Assembly: GCF_040712315.1 (NCBI RefSeq)
Contig: NC_134013.1
Coordinates: 12,621,001-12,685,000, forward strand
Origin: Castanea sativa
Lineage: Eukaryota > Streptophyta > Magnoliopsida > Fagales > Fagaceae
Reading direction: 5' to 3'
DNA: 64,000 nucleotides
How positions within the stretch are numbered: position 1 is the stretch's first letter; every line of letters starts with the position of its first letter. The notes beneath the pieces are model-generated. The model was given only the letters and a program-made list of their open reading frames with translations. It did no database searches and had not been told where the DNA came from. Shown here in pieces: positions 12,503-30,920 of this stretch. A program made the translations under genes and the position numbers.

Positions 12503-12874
12503 TTGGTCAAGGTATGCCTTACTCCCAGGTCCTACGTTTTGAAGAAGGGTCTTCTCTAATTAAAATTGGTTTTTATGGTTTTAAGATTCATTTTATGGTG
12601 TGGTGTATACATAAACTTTGTTGTCCATGCTATCTAATGCTTAGAATAAGTCGCAGAAATGCATGCTCGTTTTTCCTCCGTTGACCATTACCAATGCCAA
12701 GTTGTAACCCTGCATTGGCATTGTGGAGAGGAATGTTCCGGGCTGGAATTTGATGTGGCGGGCAAAATTGTATCGGTAATCACTTTCAGTTGAATTAAGC
12801 ATTGTTTGCTTACATGATGTTTTACTGACTTTGTTACTTAGCCTTTGAAATTTAAACTTAGCTGGAGATACGGA

Positions 12875-12984
12875 TGCAGTGCTCATTAGTACCATGGGTA
12901 CGTGTTTAGTTATATACTACATTAGAGGGTGCAGTGCTCATTAGTACCATGGGTACGTGTTTAGTTATATACTACATTAGAGCA
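12875..12984. repeat. 55-bp tandem duplication
   Basis: Two adjacent copies of a 55-bp unit (TGCAGTGCTCATTAGTACC...TACATTAGAG) lie at 12875-12929 and 12930-12984. They are nearly identical, differing only in their last few bases. They lie just beyond the subtilase stop codon and probably fall in or near its 3'UTR. Confidence 0.85.
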
Positions 12985-13010
12985 CAGGCAACATATACTT
13001 ACTCCTCCTC

Positions 13011-20356
<7,346 letters not shown>

Positions 20357-20410
20357 TATCGTATAGATCTCTGTGTTGTTGAATGAGGAATATCACTTTC
20401 ACAAACCTCA

Positions 20411-20420
20411 TGCTTTATAC
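20411..20420 (-). promoter_or_regulatory. TATA box of the subtilase gene
   Basis: The minus strand reads GTATAAAGCA about 55 bases upstream of the start codon. This implies a short leader of roughly 25-35 nt. Confidence 0.6.
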
Positions 20421-20890
20421 ATAACATCGTAGCAAATGGTAGGCCAGTTTGATCAAGGCTGTGGTTTCTATGGTGGGTTTGTGCGTAAGCGCACTGCATA
20501 CATGTCAAGCTGTAATATGATCCACCCAAAGTGCGCCATTTCAGAAATGGAAATATTGGTGGCGGTATTTGAGAAATGGAAATTAGTGGTTACGGTGAAG
20601 ATGATGATGAAAGTGGTGGTGGATAGCTGAGGATATTTCTTTCCAAGGTCATGAGGTACAGTGTGTTGAGGTCTAAGAATTAAAGCTAGGTACGTAATCC
20701 CCCATTTTGATGGGAAAACTTTTTCCGCCTAGGAGGAATATTTGAATGCACTTTTCCCACACGTATAAAAGTGAAGTAACCTTTGTGATGATTTGTGAAG
20801 TAACCTTCTAAATAAACACTTTGTAATGATTTGTAGGGGTGAAATGCAACTTTTGGAGTCTGACGTCTAAATTGGATGCTTAGTAATTTG
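20421..20890. other. Subtilase promoter region
   Basis: This is single-copy-looking DNA between the subtilase TATA box and the foldback transposon. No recognisable gene is present. The first 10-bp copy of the foldback element's target-site duplication (TAGTAATTTG) is at 20881-20890. Confidence 0.4.
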
Positions 20891-21873
20891 GAGTCTTTTG
20901 GCTAAATATTGCAAAAATATAAGTTTATTTGTGATATAGATATTGTTCAACCTTATTTAGTAAAATGAGGAGAGAAGCAAATTTCGGTAATATTATTACC
21001 GAAATTCTGAGAAAAAGAGGAAAGAGGAGAGAGAAATAATGGGATGGAGGTGAGAGAAAAAAAGAATTTCAGTGACATGGTTGCCGGAATAGGAGGAAAA
21101 AAAAAAAAGGAAATTCGGTAATAAAAAAATGAAGAATTTCGATAATAAGATTACTGAAATTCATTTGCCCTTGGCCCACAAAAACTGCCCAACCCATTAG
21201 CTTCAATTTTGACGTTAGTACTGATAGTTTCATTTTAAAAAAAAAATGGTTGGATGCCATTAGGAGTCGAACCCATAAGGCAAAGCTCCTCCCTTCAAAA
21301 GCTAACCAGTACATTGCCACATTAAATCTTACTTTAATTGGAAACTAAATCTATTTGTTCTAAAACTAGTAATTTGTTCTAAAACTAGTAGGTATTTCAA
21401 GTTAAAAAGAAAAAACATACATTTTTTTCCCAATACTTTCCAAAATAGTTATAACAACTAGGATGGTGGATTTGAACATTGAACATCTTCTTAGAGACAT
21501 CAAAACCTTGAACTTTTTTTGTTTTACAGATCTTTCAATAGTTAATTTTCTTAAATATTGAGAGTGGACTAATTACAATAAATAAAAATAAAAATATTAA
21601 TTATCATTGTAATAAAAATTTAATTTTTTTTTAAAATTTATTGAATTATGCTACACGTTTTGATGTCTCTAAAGAAGATGTTTAATGTTCAAATACACCA
21701 CCTCGTTGTTATAACTACAATTTTGGAAATTATTGGGAAAAAAATGTATCCTTTTTTTTTTTTTTTTTTTTTACTGGAAATACCTACTAGTTTTAGAATA
21801 AATAGATTTAGTTTCCAATTTAAGTAAGATGTAATGTGACAGTGTCTACTAACGTTAAAATTGAAGCTAACAG

Positions 21874-22568
21874 TGTGGGGAGTAAAAGGGCCCAAATGGG
21901 CATATGGGCCTTTGGGCTGTAACATGGAGGGCCGACCTGCTCTAGGATTAAACTCTATGAGTCGGCCCATACGCCAATGGTCAGAGGATACAGCCGAGGA
22001 CGAACTTCTCCTCGGAAAAGCTCTAGAGAATTCAAAGTTTCATTATGAAGGTCAAAGCACAACTCTGGAAAGACCAGTGGTTAAAAGCGGACATCCTGAA
22101 TCTTCTAGATGCACCGGTATTAAAGAAAATATCAAGGATAAAGGCTGCCACCTCCGCATTAAAGGCTCTGCACCTACCTCCCTGGCCGCATTAATGGGGA
22201 GGTGACCCCTGAACAGTGAGGTGGAAACTTCTAGTCACTGTTCAAAAAGTATCAGGGAAGGAAGTATAAAAGGGGGGTAAAGGCCAAAGAAAGGGGAGAG
22301 AGAAAAAACAAAGAAAGAAATTAAGAAATTGTAATCTTGAAAGAAGAAAGAGAAATTGTAAAGAAGTAGTCCTCGGCTCAATTCCGAGGAGATTCATTCG
22401 CAACTATCATTTGTTTTTCACCTGTATTTACTTATAAAAGCCTGTTATCAAGCTCCCAGTACTTCTAACCTAGGTTCTAAGCCCACGCTCTACAAATTTT
22501 ATTGTTTAAGGCTCATTGGGCCTGAGCCCGTGATTGTCTTTGGGTCCAGGTGCAATTGTGCACTTACA
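21874..22568 (+). mobile_element. Solo LTR (695 bp)
   Basis: It begins TGTGGGGAGTAAAAGG and ends GTGCACTTACA, with a perfect 5-bp duplication AACAG at 21869-21873 and 22569-22573. Removing it restores the inverted arm of the surrounding foldback element (AAGCTAAC|AGGTTGGGT). A TATA box (AGTATAAAAGG, near 22264) shows plus orientation. The ORF inside is LTR sequence. No internal region or second LTR remains, as expected after LTR-LTR recombination. Confidence 0.85.
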
Positions 22569-22820
22569 AACAGGTTGGGTAGTTTTTGTGGGCAAGGGCA
22601 AATGAATTTCGGTAATCCTATTACCGAAATTCTTCATTTTTTTCTCACTGAATTTTTTTTTCTCCTATTTTAGCAACCAGATCACCAAAAAAAAAAAAAA
22701 ATTCTCACCTCCATCCCATCATTTCTCTCTCCTCTCTCCTCTTTTTTCTCAAAATTTTGCTGACAAAATTACCAAAATTTGCTTCTCTCCTCATTTTGCC
22801 AAATAATTTTGAACAGTACC

Positions 22821-23514
22821 TATAAAGACTAGATTTGGCGCTTGAGCCCAAACGAGTGAAGGACCCAGGCCCAAATAGCCCAACACAATGAATTTGTTAG
22901 AGAGTGGGCTTCTAAACTAGGCTTTCATGGATGTTATAGCGTTTACCATGGGCCAGGAATAATAATGAGACAAGGAAAAATAGAAGGCATTCACCAAATT
23001 AAGAAGGATAGTTCTCCCAAGGAGGTTTTGTTCATGAATATATCACTATCAGACTTGTTTTCAATTCCCTTTCTTTTGTGTTACAGTGTTTTTCTCTACC
23101 GTTTTTCCAGTCTCGTATCTCCAGGGGACCTTCTACTTTATATAGGCTCTTTTGGATGATCTTGTTCTTCCATTTGTGGATCACGCAGGCCACAACTCAA
23201 GTGCCAGTCCCATCAACCACCTTCCCTATACCCCTGTGAGATGCGGCAACCAAGGTAGCACTGTTCAAGGGTTTTCTCCACATAAATGCAGCCAGGAGGT
23301 TTTGTAGAATGCATTGAATGTAATGGCAGCCTTCAGCTCTTCAGTCACGTCAGTGCTAGCTCCCTTCCCAAAGCTTTTTCTGCACAATATAGCCTTCTAT
23401 GATGACGTGGTCATATAGTTCGAGGACACAGACTCCTCAGCCCAGTAACTGCCCCTCTCGGCCATGCCATGACACATGGCGTGACTGCCTTACTCGAAAT
23501 TCTAGTACCCCACA
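22821..23514 (-). repeat. 3' LTR of the Tat element
   Basis: It runs from TATAAAGACTAGATTT (the partner LTR has TGTAAGGACTAGATTT, so the terminal TG has mutated) to ACCCCACA. A minus-strand TATA box (TATATAAAG) lies near 23132-23142. The polypurine tract lies just inside: the minus strand reads TTTTGAGGGGCTAT before the LTR. Confidence 0.85.
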
Positions 23515-24043
23515 ATAGCCCCTCAAAACTCTCATCGGTCTCCTCCCATCCGAGGAGAGAAATGGGATTTTTACTTTTGGTGGTTAAATTGACATTGTCT
23601 CTGACTCCCATGCGTGCGAATGTCGCTTTGCGTGTCTTGTAACTGTATCTGATGCTTTGTGGTCCACAACACTTCATTAAATGCTCCAGGCTACGTCTTG
23701 TTCCCCGTATCCAACGATGAGATGAGGATCCTACGGTTGACATTTTTCCTCAAATTTTGGGCGGGATAACTGCCACCCAAAACCCGCCTCCTATATAAGG
23801 CATCTAGAGAGTTCATTTCACCCACTCTGTGAATTTTTGAACTCTCCAGGCTTCCTACAATCCCAAGCTTCCCAGATTTATCAACTCTTCCCGTTCCCTA
23901 AAAGTTCCTGTGGCGTACGTTTCACTTGTTTTTGTAAGTTTTTCATCTTTAGGCTATTTTCTCCTTGGCCAGTCTCCTCAGCCTTTTACTTTAGTCATCC
24001 TTTTCTTAGACACCTCCTTCGCTTCTATCTCTAGTTTGTTTAG

Positions 24044-26617
24044 ATGGGCAGATTCAAACACCTTGTATATTCCCTCGCTGGTATGGAGGGATTTAGGGCC
24101 AAATACCACATCCCTCCAAGAGTCTCCCTGCGGTATTGCACTTTGGGGCAATGGTACACTGATAGGCACGAGGGGGAGGTGGTCATTCCTATGATCGCCT
24201 TCATAGAAGGGGGAATGACTCTCCCCATGGGTAGCGTGACTAGGGATTACCTAATCGCCCATAGGCTGCGCCCACAACAATGCGCGCCCAACCTATTTAG
24301 GGTTCTAGGCAGTGCAAACGCCCTTAATTCATATATGGGTCTGAGCCTCACCTGGCACGATGTAATCTTCATGTACGAATGCCATTCACTTGGTGACTCC
24401 AAGTACTATCTTAAATCCCGATCTTCTACCGTTAGGCTCGTATCGTGTCTTCCCAAGTCCAACAAGGGCATGAAGGACAACTACTTGATCGCTTCTAGGG
24501 AATGGCACGACGGTCTTCATTGCCCGACCTAGGAAAGGGAGCCAGGTGGGGGTGTCTTAGGTTTAGGTTCCTTGTCGTGAGACTTAGTTTTGTGATCCGC
24601 CCCCCCCCCTTTTCCTTTTTCTTGACTGAGTGTTCACAATTCTAATTGTGGTTCTCCTTCTCGGCTGTGTTTATAGATAAGAGATACGTGACTCCCAACA
24701 TCTGGTTCGTCAACGTCGAAGATCTCAACCAGGTGCTCAGGTCCGAGGTGTTTGTGAGCGAAGACGAGCAGTTAAGGGCCGTTCATCTCATTCTCGACTT
24801 CCAGCCCCTGTCTGATTCCTTTCAAGAGGGTGGCAACGTGATCCGAGCGAGCGACCTTCAGCTTAATCGTATAAACGTCACTGCGCCAAGTTTTCTTGTC
24901 TGAGAAGACATGGTGCAAGTTGTCCGATCTCGTCCAAGCGCTCCCCAAAGAACAGCGATTCCAAGAGAAGAGACCACCTCCTCTTGGTTGTCACTCGAGG
25001 AGGAAATTGACCAGTTTCATCTCGAGGAATAGAATGAAGAAGCGGGAGTTCTTGTCATCCACCTCTCAGATGAAGAGGACGAGTTGGATAGAATCTCGAG
25101 TGTTCGTGCCCCCGGTTTCATTTTTTCTCGTGTAGACAATAGCACAGAGGAAGAAGAAGAGATAGCCTTGAACAAAGGGAAGAGTTTAAGGGCACTTCTG
25201 GTGGACAGGAATAAAGGACAGACATCAAAAGATGCTCCACCTCCCCAACCCCTTCCCATCCTTCCCCCCTCCTCCTCCTCAAGGAATCTTACTCCCTATA
25301 CCCAACTTGAGGAAGAAAAGAAAGGAGAAAGACGAGATCGAGGAAGGGGAGATGGCCCGGCAAAAAGAGCCAAAGCAACAGAAAGTGGCCAAAGGCCAGA
25401 CATGGGCTTCCTCTACCGAGAGCCGAGAAGAGCATGACGTGGCCAAGGTGCGCCGCCAAATCCCCTCTTGGGCCCCTCAGCTGGAGTTAGATGGGGCTAT
25501 CATTCCTAGAAACTCCTTCATCTGAAAGTTTCAGAAAAGGCATGCCCATTACTTGGCCGAGGCCTTAGAGCAGCCTGTCCTGCTGCCTAAGGACATGGCT
25601 GCTCTAAAGAAAATGAGGCAGCAAAAGCTTTTTCTATCCCTGAAGGGAGATCTCGCCTTGGTACGTTCTTAGGCCTTGTCCACTTTTGGTTATCTTTTTC
25701 TTTTTTTCACTTCTTTTTCTTTTATTTATTGAGTAGCACGCTTGTTCGTTGCCTTTGTATAGGCCATCTAGGAGATGTTCATCACCGAGGAGTGGGTGGA
25801 CGACGCTCAGAACAAGGCTAAAGCTGAGGCCAGCCTTCGGGCTGATGTTGACAAGACTCAGGAAGCGGCAAAGCAAAAAGTCTAGGACCTTAGCACGAAG
25901 CTATTGGAGGTTGAGAGAGGGAGACAAAGCACTGAGACCGGGCTCAAAATTGATGAAAGACAAGCTGAGGAGCAACATAAGAAGCTCCATTATATCGAAA
26001 TAGAGCGAGCTACGGCCCAGCAGGAGGTCCTTGTTCTAAAGGCGGAGCTGGCTAAGGCCAAGGAAGCAGCTCGGACCATCAAGGAGATGGCGGAGGTCTC
26101 AGCGCAAGCCTTTTACAACCAAGGGGTAAAGGAAGCCATGAATGTGGCAGGGGTCCTAGTTTTCATGGGGTGGAGGAAGCTTGAGAACGTGTGGTGTCCT
26201 TCGGATATCCGCGTGGCTCCAGCTGCCCTTCCACCTCCAACTGCCCTTGAGCCTTCCCCCCTCGAGTAGCTCTCTACTGCCCAGAGCTCTCTCCCTCCCC
26301 CTAAGGTCTCCATAAGGCCTGAACAGGCCGGTGATCAGGGCCAAGGGGCTAAAGGGGCCCAGAGCAAAGGGGCTAGCCAAGGTGGTGCTCGGGTAGGAGA
26401 GAAGGGCAAGGGCAAAGAGGTTGAGTCTTTGACAGGGGTCAAAGGACCAAAAACTCCTCTTAAGCCCAAGGAGGCTGAGGTTAAGTCTAAGGAAGATCCC
26501 CCTCCCCCTCCCAAGGCCAGGGATGCTGAGGCCAAGTCCAAGAAAGATTCCCTTCCCAAGACCAAGGATGTTGAGGCCAAGTCCAAGGAAGATCTCCTTC
26601 TTAAGGCCAAGGCGTAG
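24044..26617 (+). pseudogene. Antisense multi-exon ORF inside the Tat element, broken
   Basis: This is on the plus strand, opposite to gag-pol, between integrase and the 3' LTR. Exon A 24044-24545 encodes MGRFKHLVYSLAGMEGFRAK...SREWHDGLHCPT. A GT-AG intron (24546-24676) leads to exon B (24677-25660, DKRYVTPNIWFVNVEDLNQV...). A second intron (25661-25762) leads to exon C (25763-26617), a long Ala/Glu/Lys coiled coil with a Pro-rich tail. In-frame stops (near 24535, 25027, 25523, 25769 and 25883) and at least one frameshift break it. I recall the same protein type, of unknown function, beside Tat elements in other plants. Grande, a Tat relative in maize, carries an antisense gene at this place. 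There is no known catalytic motif. Confidence 0.6.
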
Positions 26618-27136
26618 TTTTAGGATCCCTCTTATTTTGCTATTGTAATTGTGATTATTTTGTTTTACCTTTCTCCTTGGCAATCTGCCTTTATCTGTGA
26701 TGTGACTATTACTTTAATCAATGGAAAGACTTTAAACTTTTATTCTATGTATGTTCCTTTTTATTCATCATATTTATATTTGGTTAGTTGTTTCCCTTAC
26801 TTTACCCCTTGCTGAGGTTTTTAGGTGAATAAATCCTCGATTGGTGAACACCCTTGTTTTAACAATAATAAATGCCGAGGACTTTATTGTTTACTCAGAC
26901 AAGATAGGACAATGTAAGTGATGAAATAGAGGAACTAAGTGCTAGTACTAGAAGCGGTGTAATTAACAAAGGAGGCCTGAGTCCTCAAGGGCAAGCAAAA
27001 TACTTAGTAGGAAATGAGTGTCTTACCTTAAATGCATCTTAGTGTACCCTCAGAGCAGCTTGGCTAAGGTCTAGGGTGGGCCCTTGTTCCTATGTGATGA
27101 TGCCCATGCTAGGGCTCCACCTTGGATAGATTGACT

Positions 27137-27680
27137 GAGTGTTAATTCCTTTAAGACAGGTAGTCCAAGGGCTCCAGTAAGTAATGGAGAGTGTTAATTT
27201 GACCAAGGCATGAGGTATGGGGGTAAGGCATAACCAAATCCCATGTTTAACACTTAGAAAATCTAGATAAGGTGTTAATTTACCCAAGGCATGACCGAGG
27301 TTCTGTTTAATACTTTGAAAGCTTGATCAAGGTGTTAATTTACCCAAGGCATGGCCGATGTCCTGTTTGACACTTAGAAAAAGTAGATAAGATATTAATT
27401 TACCCAAGGCATGGCTGAGGTTCTGTTTAACACTTAGAAAATATAGCTAAGATTTTAATTTACCCAAGGCATGGCCGAGGTTATGTTTAACACTTAGGAA
27501 AAGTAGCTAAGATGTTAATTTACCCAAGGCATGGTTGAGGTTCTGTTTAACACTTTGAAAGCTTGATCAAGGTGTTAATTTACCCAAGGCATGGCCGAGA
27601 TTCTGTTTAACACTTAAAAAATTTGCTCAGGGTATTAATTTTCCCAAGGCATGGCCGAGGTTTTGTTTAACACTAAAGGA
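27137..27680. repeat. 60-bp tandem repeat array in the Tat 3' region
   Basis: From 27241 to about 27675 a unit of exactly 60 bp recurs seven to eight times. Each unit carries the core GTTAATTTACCCAAGGCATGG followed by CCGAGGTTCTGTTTAACACTT. More diverged units occur at 27137-27240. Copies differ by several substitutions but keep the period exactly. Non-coding tandem arrays 3' of integrase are known for Tat-lineage elements. Confidence 0.9.
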
Positions 27681-27731
27681 AAAAGGGTAACGCATCATGT
27701 AATAAACGATTGACGACAACAAAGATTTTTA

Positions 27732-28966
27732 TTAATAATAATACCTTCGCAGGTTATTTACATTCCAGGAATGTGGTACAACATTTTCATCTAAATCTTT
27801 AAGATAATAAGCCCCTATTCCAGCTACCGAAGTGATGCGGTATGTCCCTTCCCAGTTAAGCCCTAACTTTCCCCACGCTGGGTTCTTTCCAGTACCCAAA
27901 ACCTTTCTCAGCACCAAATCCCTAGGTGCTAGTGGCCTTAGCTTGACGTTTAATAGTACCCCTGCTTGAGCTTTTGTTGATAGTAGGCTAGTTGGACCAT
28001 GACATTTTCCCTTCGTTCCTCAATTAGATCCAAGCTCTTCCCTAACAGCCCATCATTGTTGCCCGGAGTGAAAGAGCTTGTTCTCAATGTTGGGAACCTG
28101 GTTTTGAGAGGAATTACGGCCTCAACTCTATAAGTCATTGAAAAAGGCGTTTCCTCTATGGATCTGCGAGGCGTAGTTCGATACGTCCAAAGGACATGCG
28201 GCAACTCCTCCACCCACTTTCCCTTTGCATCATCCAACCTTTTCTTGAGTCTATTGACTATGACCTTATTGATAGCCTAGGCCCATCCATTCCCCTGCGA
28301 ATAAGCCGGGGTGGAGTATCTATTTAAAATGCTCAAATCACAGTATTACCTCCTGAAGGCCTTGCTATCAAATTGAAGGCCGTTGTCCGAGATGAGGGTA
28401 TGAGGAATCCCAAATCAAGTAACAATATTTTTCCACACAAATCTCATGGTGGATACATCCCTGATGTTTAACAGGGGTTCGGCTTCAACCCACTTGGTGA
28501 AATAATTAGTGCCGACTAGAAGCCATCTCTTGTTCCATACTGCTTTAGGGAAAGGCCCCACAATATCCAAGCTCCATTGCGCAAAGGGCCAGGGACTAGA
28601 GAGGGGGTTGAGAACACCCCCAGGCTGGTGGATGTTTGGGGCAAATCTCTGGCATTGATCACACTTCCTCACATATTCTTGTGCTTCCTTCTGCATACTT
28701 GACCACTAGTACCCTTGTGTGAGAGCCCTATGAGACAGAGATCTGCCACCTGTGTGACTCCCACAAATTCCTTCGTGCAGTTCTTCCAGGAGAGGTTCCA
28801 CTACCTTAGGGTGTACGCACAGCAAGTAAGGCTCAGAGAAAGAGCGTTTATATAATTTTTGGTCCTCGAACAGCCGAAAACGGGGAGCTTTCCTCCACAC
28901 CTTATCAACCTCCCCCCTCTCTTCAGGCAAGATGTCGTCCTTAAGAAATGACACAATAGGATCCAT
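27732..28966 (-). pseudogene. Tat integrase, degenerate
   Basis: Minus-strand pieces read, in order, the zinc-binding region (near 28966-28706), the core (28696-28415 and on to 28240: CDQCQRF, WSLDIVGPF, ISDNG) and the C-terminal part (28237-27732, ending HSWNVNNLRRYYY). The first catalytic Asp (SLDIVGPF) and the second (SDNG) are readable. The position of the catalytic Glu after GNGWA is a stop codon, and further stops and frame changes separate the pieces. It would have inserted the element cDNA and cannot do so now. Confidence 0.85.
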
Positions 28967-29119
28967 CCAGCTAGGCCCTACCCTAATCTAGTGAAGGAGA
29001 ACCCTCTCTCTTTTGCCCTCGTTCGACTTGTATAGATCTTCAACAAGGATAACCAGAGGCAAATCTTGCGCGGAGGAGGTCACAAGGGAGTCAGCATGCA
29101 TGTTTCTGCTCCTCGGAAC

Positions 29120-29945
29120 TTATAATAGGGAAAAAGACTCAAAATTTTCCTGTAAGAATTTAACCTGATTCACGTAATCCAGCATTCTTACGTTACAGGC
29201 TTCCAACTCCCACTTGACTTGGCCAACGACCAGTCTTGAGTCCGAAAACATCTCCACGGCTCGCCCTCCCATCTTCCGTACCATTTCCATTAAGGTCAAC
29301 AGAGCTTCATACTCCGCCTCATTATTTGTGGCTGAGAAGCCCAACCTTAAGGACTTTTCAATGGTAATCCGCTCAGGGGATACAATAACTAGCCCCACTC
29401 CTGATCCCTTCTTATTAGTTGCACCATCTACGTACCTGCCATGGCGAAAGCTCATGTACAGTGACCATCCTAACTGATTTTACATCCATGTATGACCTCT
29501 CCTGGTTTTCTACTGGCAAAGGTTCAGCAAATTCGGCCACCAAGTCCGCTAGGATCTGGCACTTCATGGAAATGCGTGGCATATACTTGATGTCGAAAGC
29601 TCCTAGGATTTTCCCCCACTTTGAAATCCACCCCGTGTAGTGCGCTGCCCAAAGCAGTGATTAAAGGGGGAGTTGGATTAGAACCACAATCGTGTGTGCC
29701 TAAAAGTAATGCGGGACCTTTCACATAGCGTGCACTACTGCCAAGATGGCCTTCTCCAGGGGTAAGTAATAGACTTCTGCCTCGTGTAGTGATTTGCTTA
29801 CATAGTAAGCTGGCTTCTGCACCCCATTATCGACTCTCACCAATACTAGGCTCACCGCTTGCGGTGCTACTGCGATGTAGGCGAACAAAACTTCCTCCTT
29901 CACGGGTTTGGACATAATAGGTGGCCGAGAGAGATACTCCTTCAA
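29120..29945 (-). pseudogene. Tat RNase H domains, degenerate
   Basis: 29945-29721 is the RNase H that follows RT (PPIMSKPVKEEVLFAYIAVAP...YYVSKSLHEAEVYYLPLEK). 29455-29120 is a second, RVT_3-type RNase H with the acidic residues visible in YVDGATNKKGSG, NNEAEYEALL and FSDSRLVVGQ. Two RNase H domains in tandem are a mark of Tat elements. The linker between them is frameshifted. Confidence 0.85.
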
Positions 29946-30047
29946 CTGCTGGAAGGTCGAGGCGCATTCCTCTGTCCATTCAAATCCCTTCTATTTATGC
30001 ATCAGTAGGAAGAATGGTCGGCACCTATCCACGGATTGGGAGATGAA

Positions 30048-30920
30048 TCAGTTCAAGGCAACGGTCATTCCTGTCAATTTCTGGACCTCTTTAGGGTTCC
30101 GAGGAAGATGAAGGCTATAGATTTTCTTGATCTGATTAGGGTCGACCTCAATCCCTTGATAGGTGACCAGGTATTCTAGAAACTTTCCGAAGCTGACACC
30201 GAAAGAACACTTTGAAGCATTAAGGCACAACTTGTGTTTTCTTAATATACCAAAGATACTTCCGAGGTCGTTTACGTGCTCGGATTCGACTTTACTCTTT
30301 ACTACCATGTCATCTATGTAGATTTCGATACATTTTCCCAACTGTGGTTCGAACATCCTGGTTATCATCCTTTGATAAGTAGACCCCGTGTTCTTCAGCC
30401 CAAATGGCATTACCTTGTAATGATAATTCCCTGTAGGTGTGACAAAGGAAGTCTTCTCCTGATCCTCCAAGGCCAACGGTATCTAGTGATATCCCTGGAA
30501 GGCATCCAAGAAGCTCATCTGAGGATGGCCCATAGTTGCATCCACTAGTTGGTCTATCCGAGGCAGGGGGAAAGGGTCTTTTGGGTAAGCCTTATTCAAA
30601 TCCGTGAAGTCAACACATACCCGCCATTTCCCACTTTTCTTCTTTACCACCACCGTGTTGGCCAGCCATTCAAGGTAGAACACTTCTTTTATAGCTCCAA
30701 CCTGTTTAAGTTCAAGTACCTCTTCCTTAACGGCATCGGAGTGTTCCTTGGATGAACGCCAAGGTGGTTGCTTTTTTGGGACGACAAATGGATTAACGTT
30801 TAGATGGTGGCAGATGACGTCTGGATCCACCCCTGGAGCCTCGTAAGGGTTCTATGCAAATACATCAACATTTCTTCTGAGAAAATCCACTAGCTCCTCT
30901 TTCTGTCGAGGAGGGAGTTG
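30048..30920 (-). pseudogene. Tat reverse transcriptase, degenerate
   Basis: 30830-30483 carries the N-terminal fingers (WLANTVVVKKKSGKWRVCVDFTDLNKAYPKDPFPLPRIDQL). 30476-30048 carries the palm with the catalytic YIDDMVVKS and MPFGLKN. A TAG stop directly after AFQGYH (about 30484) separates them, and another stop precedes NPYEAPGVDP. RT copies the element RNA into cDNA. The active-site Asp pair is intact, but the reading frame is not. Confidence 0.9.

Noticed and set aside
20436..20630. 64-aa ORF upstream of the subtilase
   Set aside because: It overlaps promoter DNA on the opposite strand and has no family similarity.
21861..22205. 114-aa ORF
   Set aside because: It lies almost wholly inside the solo LTR and crosses its border and duplication.
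27241..27680. Regular repeats resembling a CRISPR array
   Set aside because: Adjacent 60-bp units have no unique spacers, and the setting is a plant retrotransposon.
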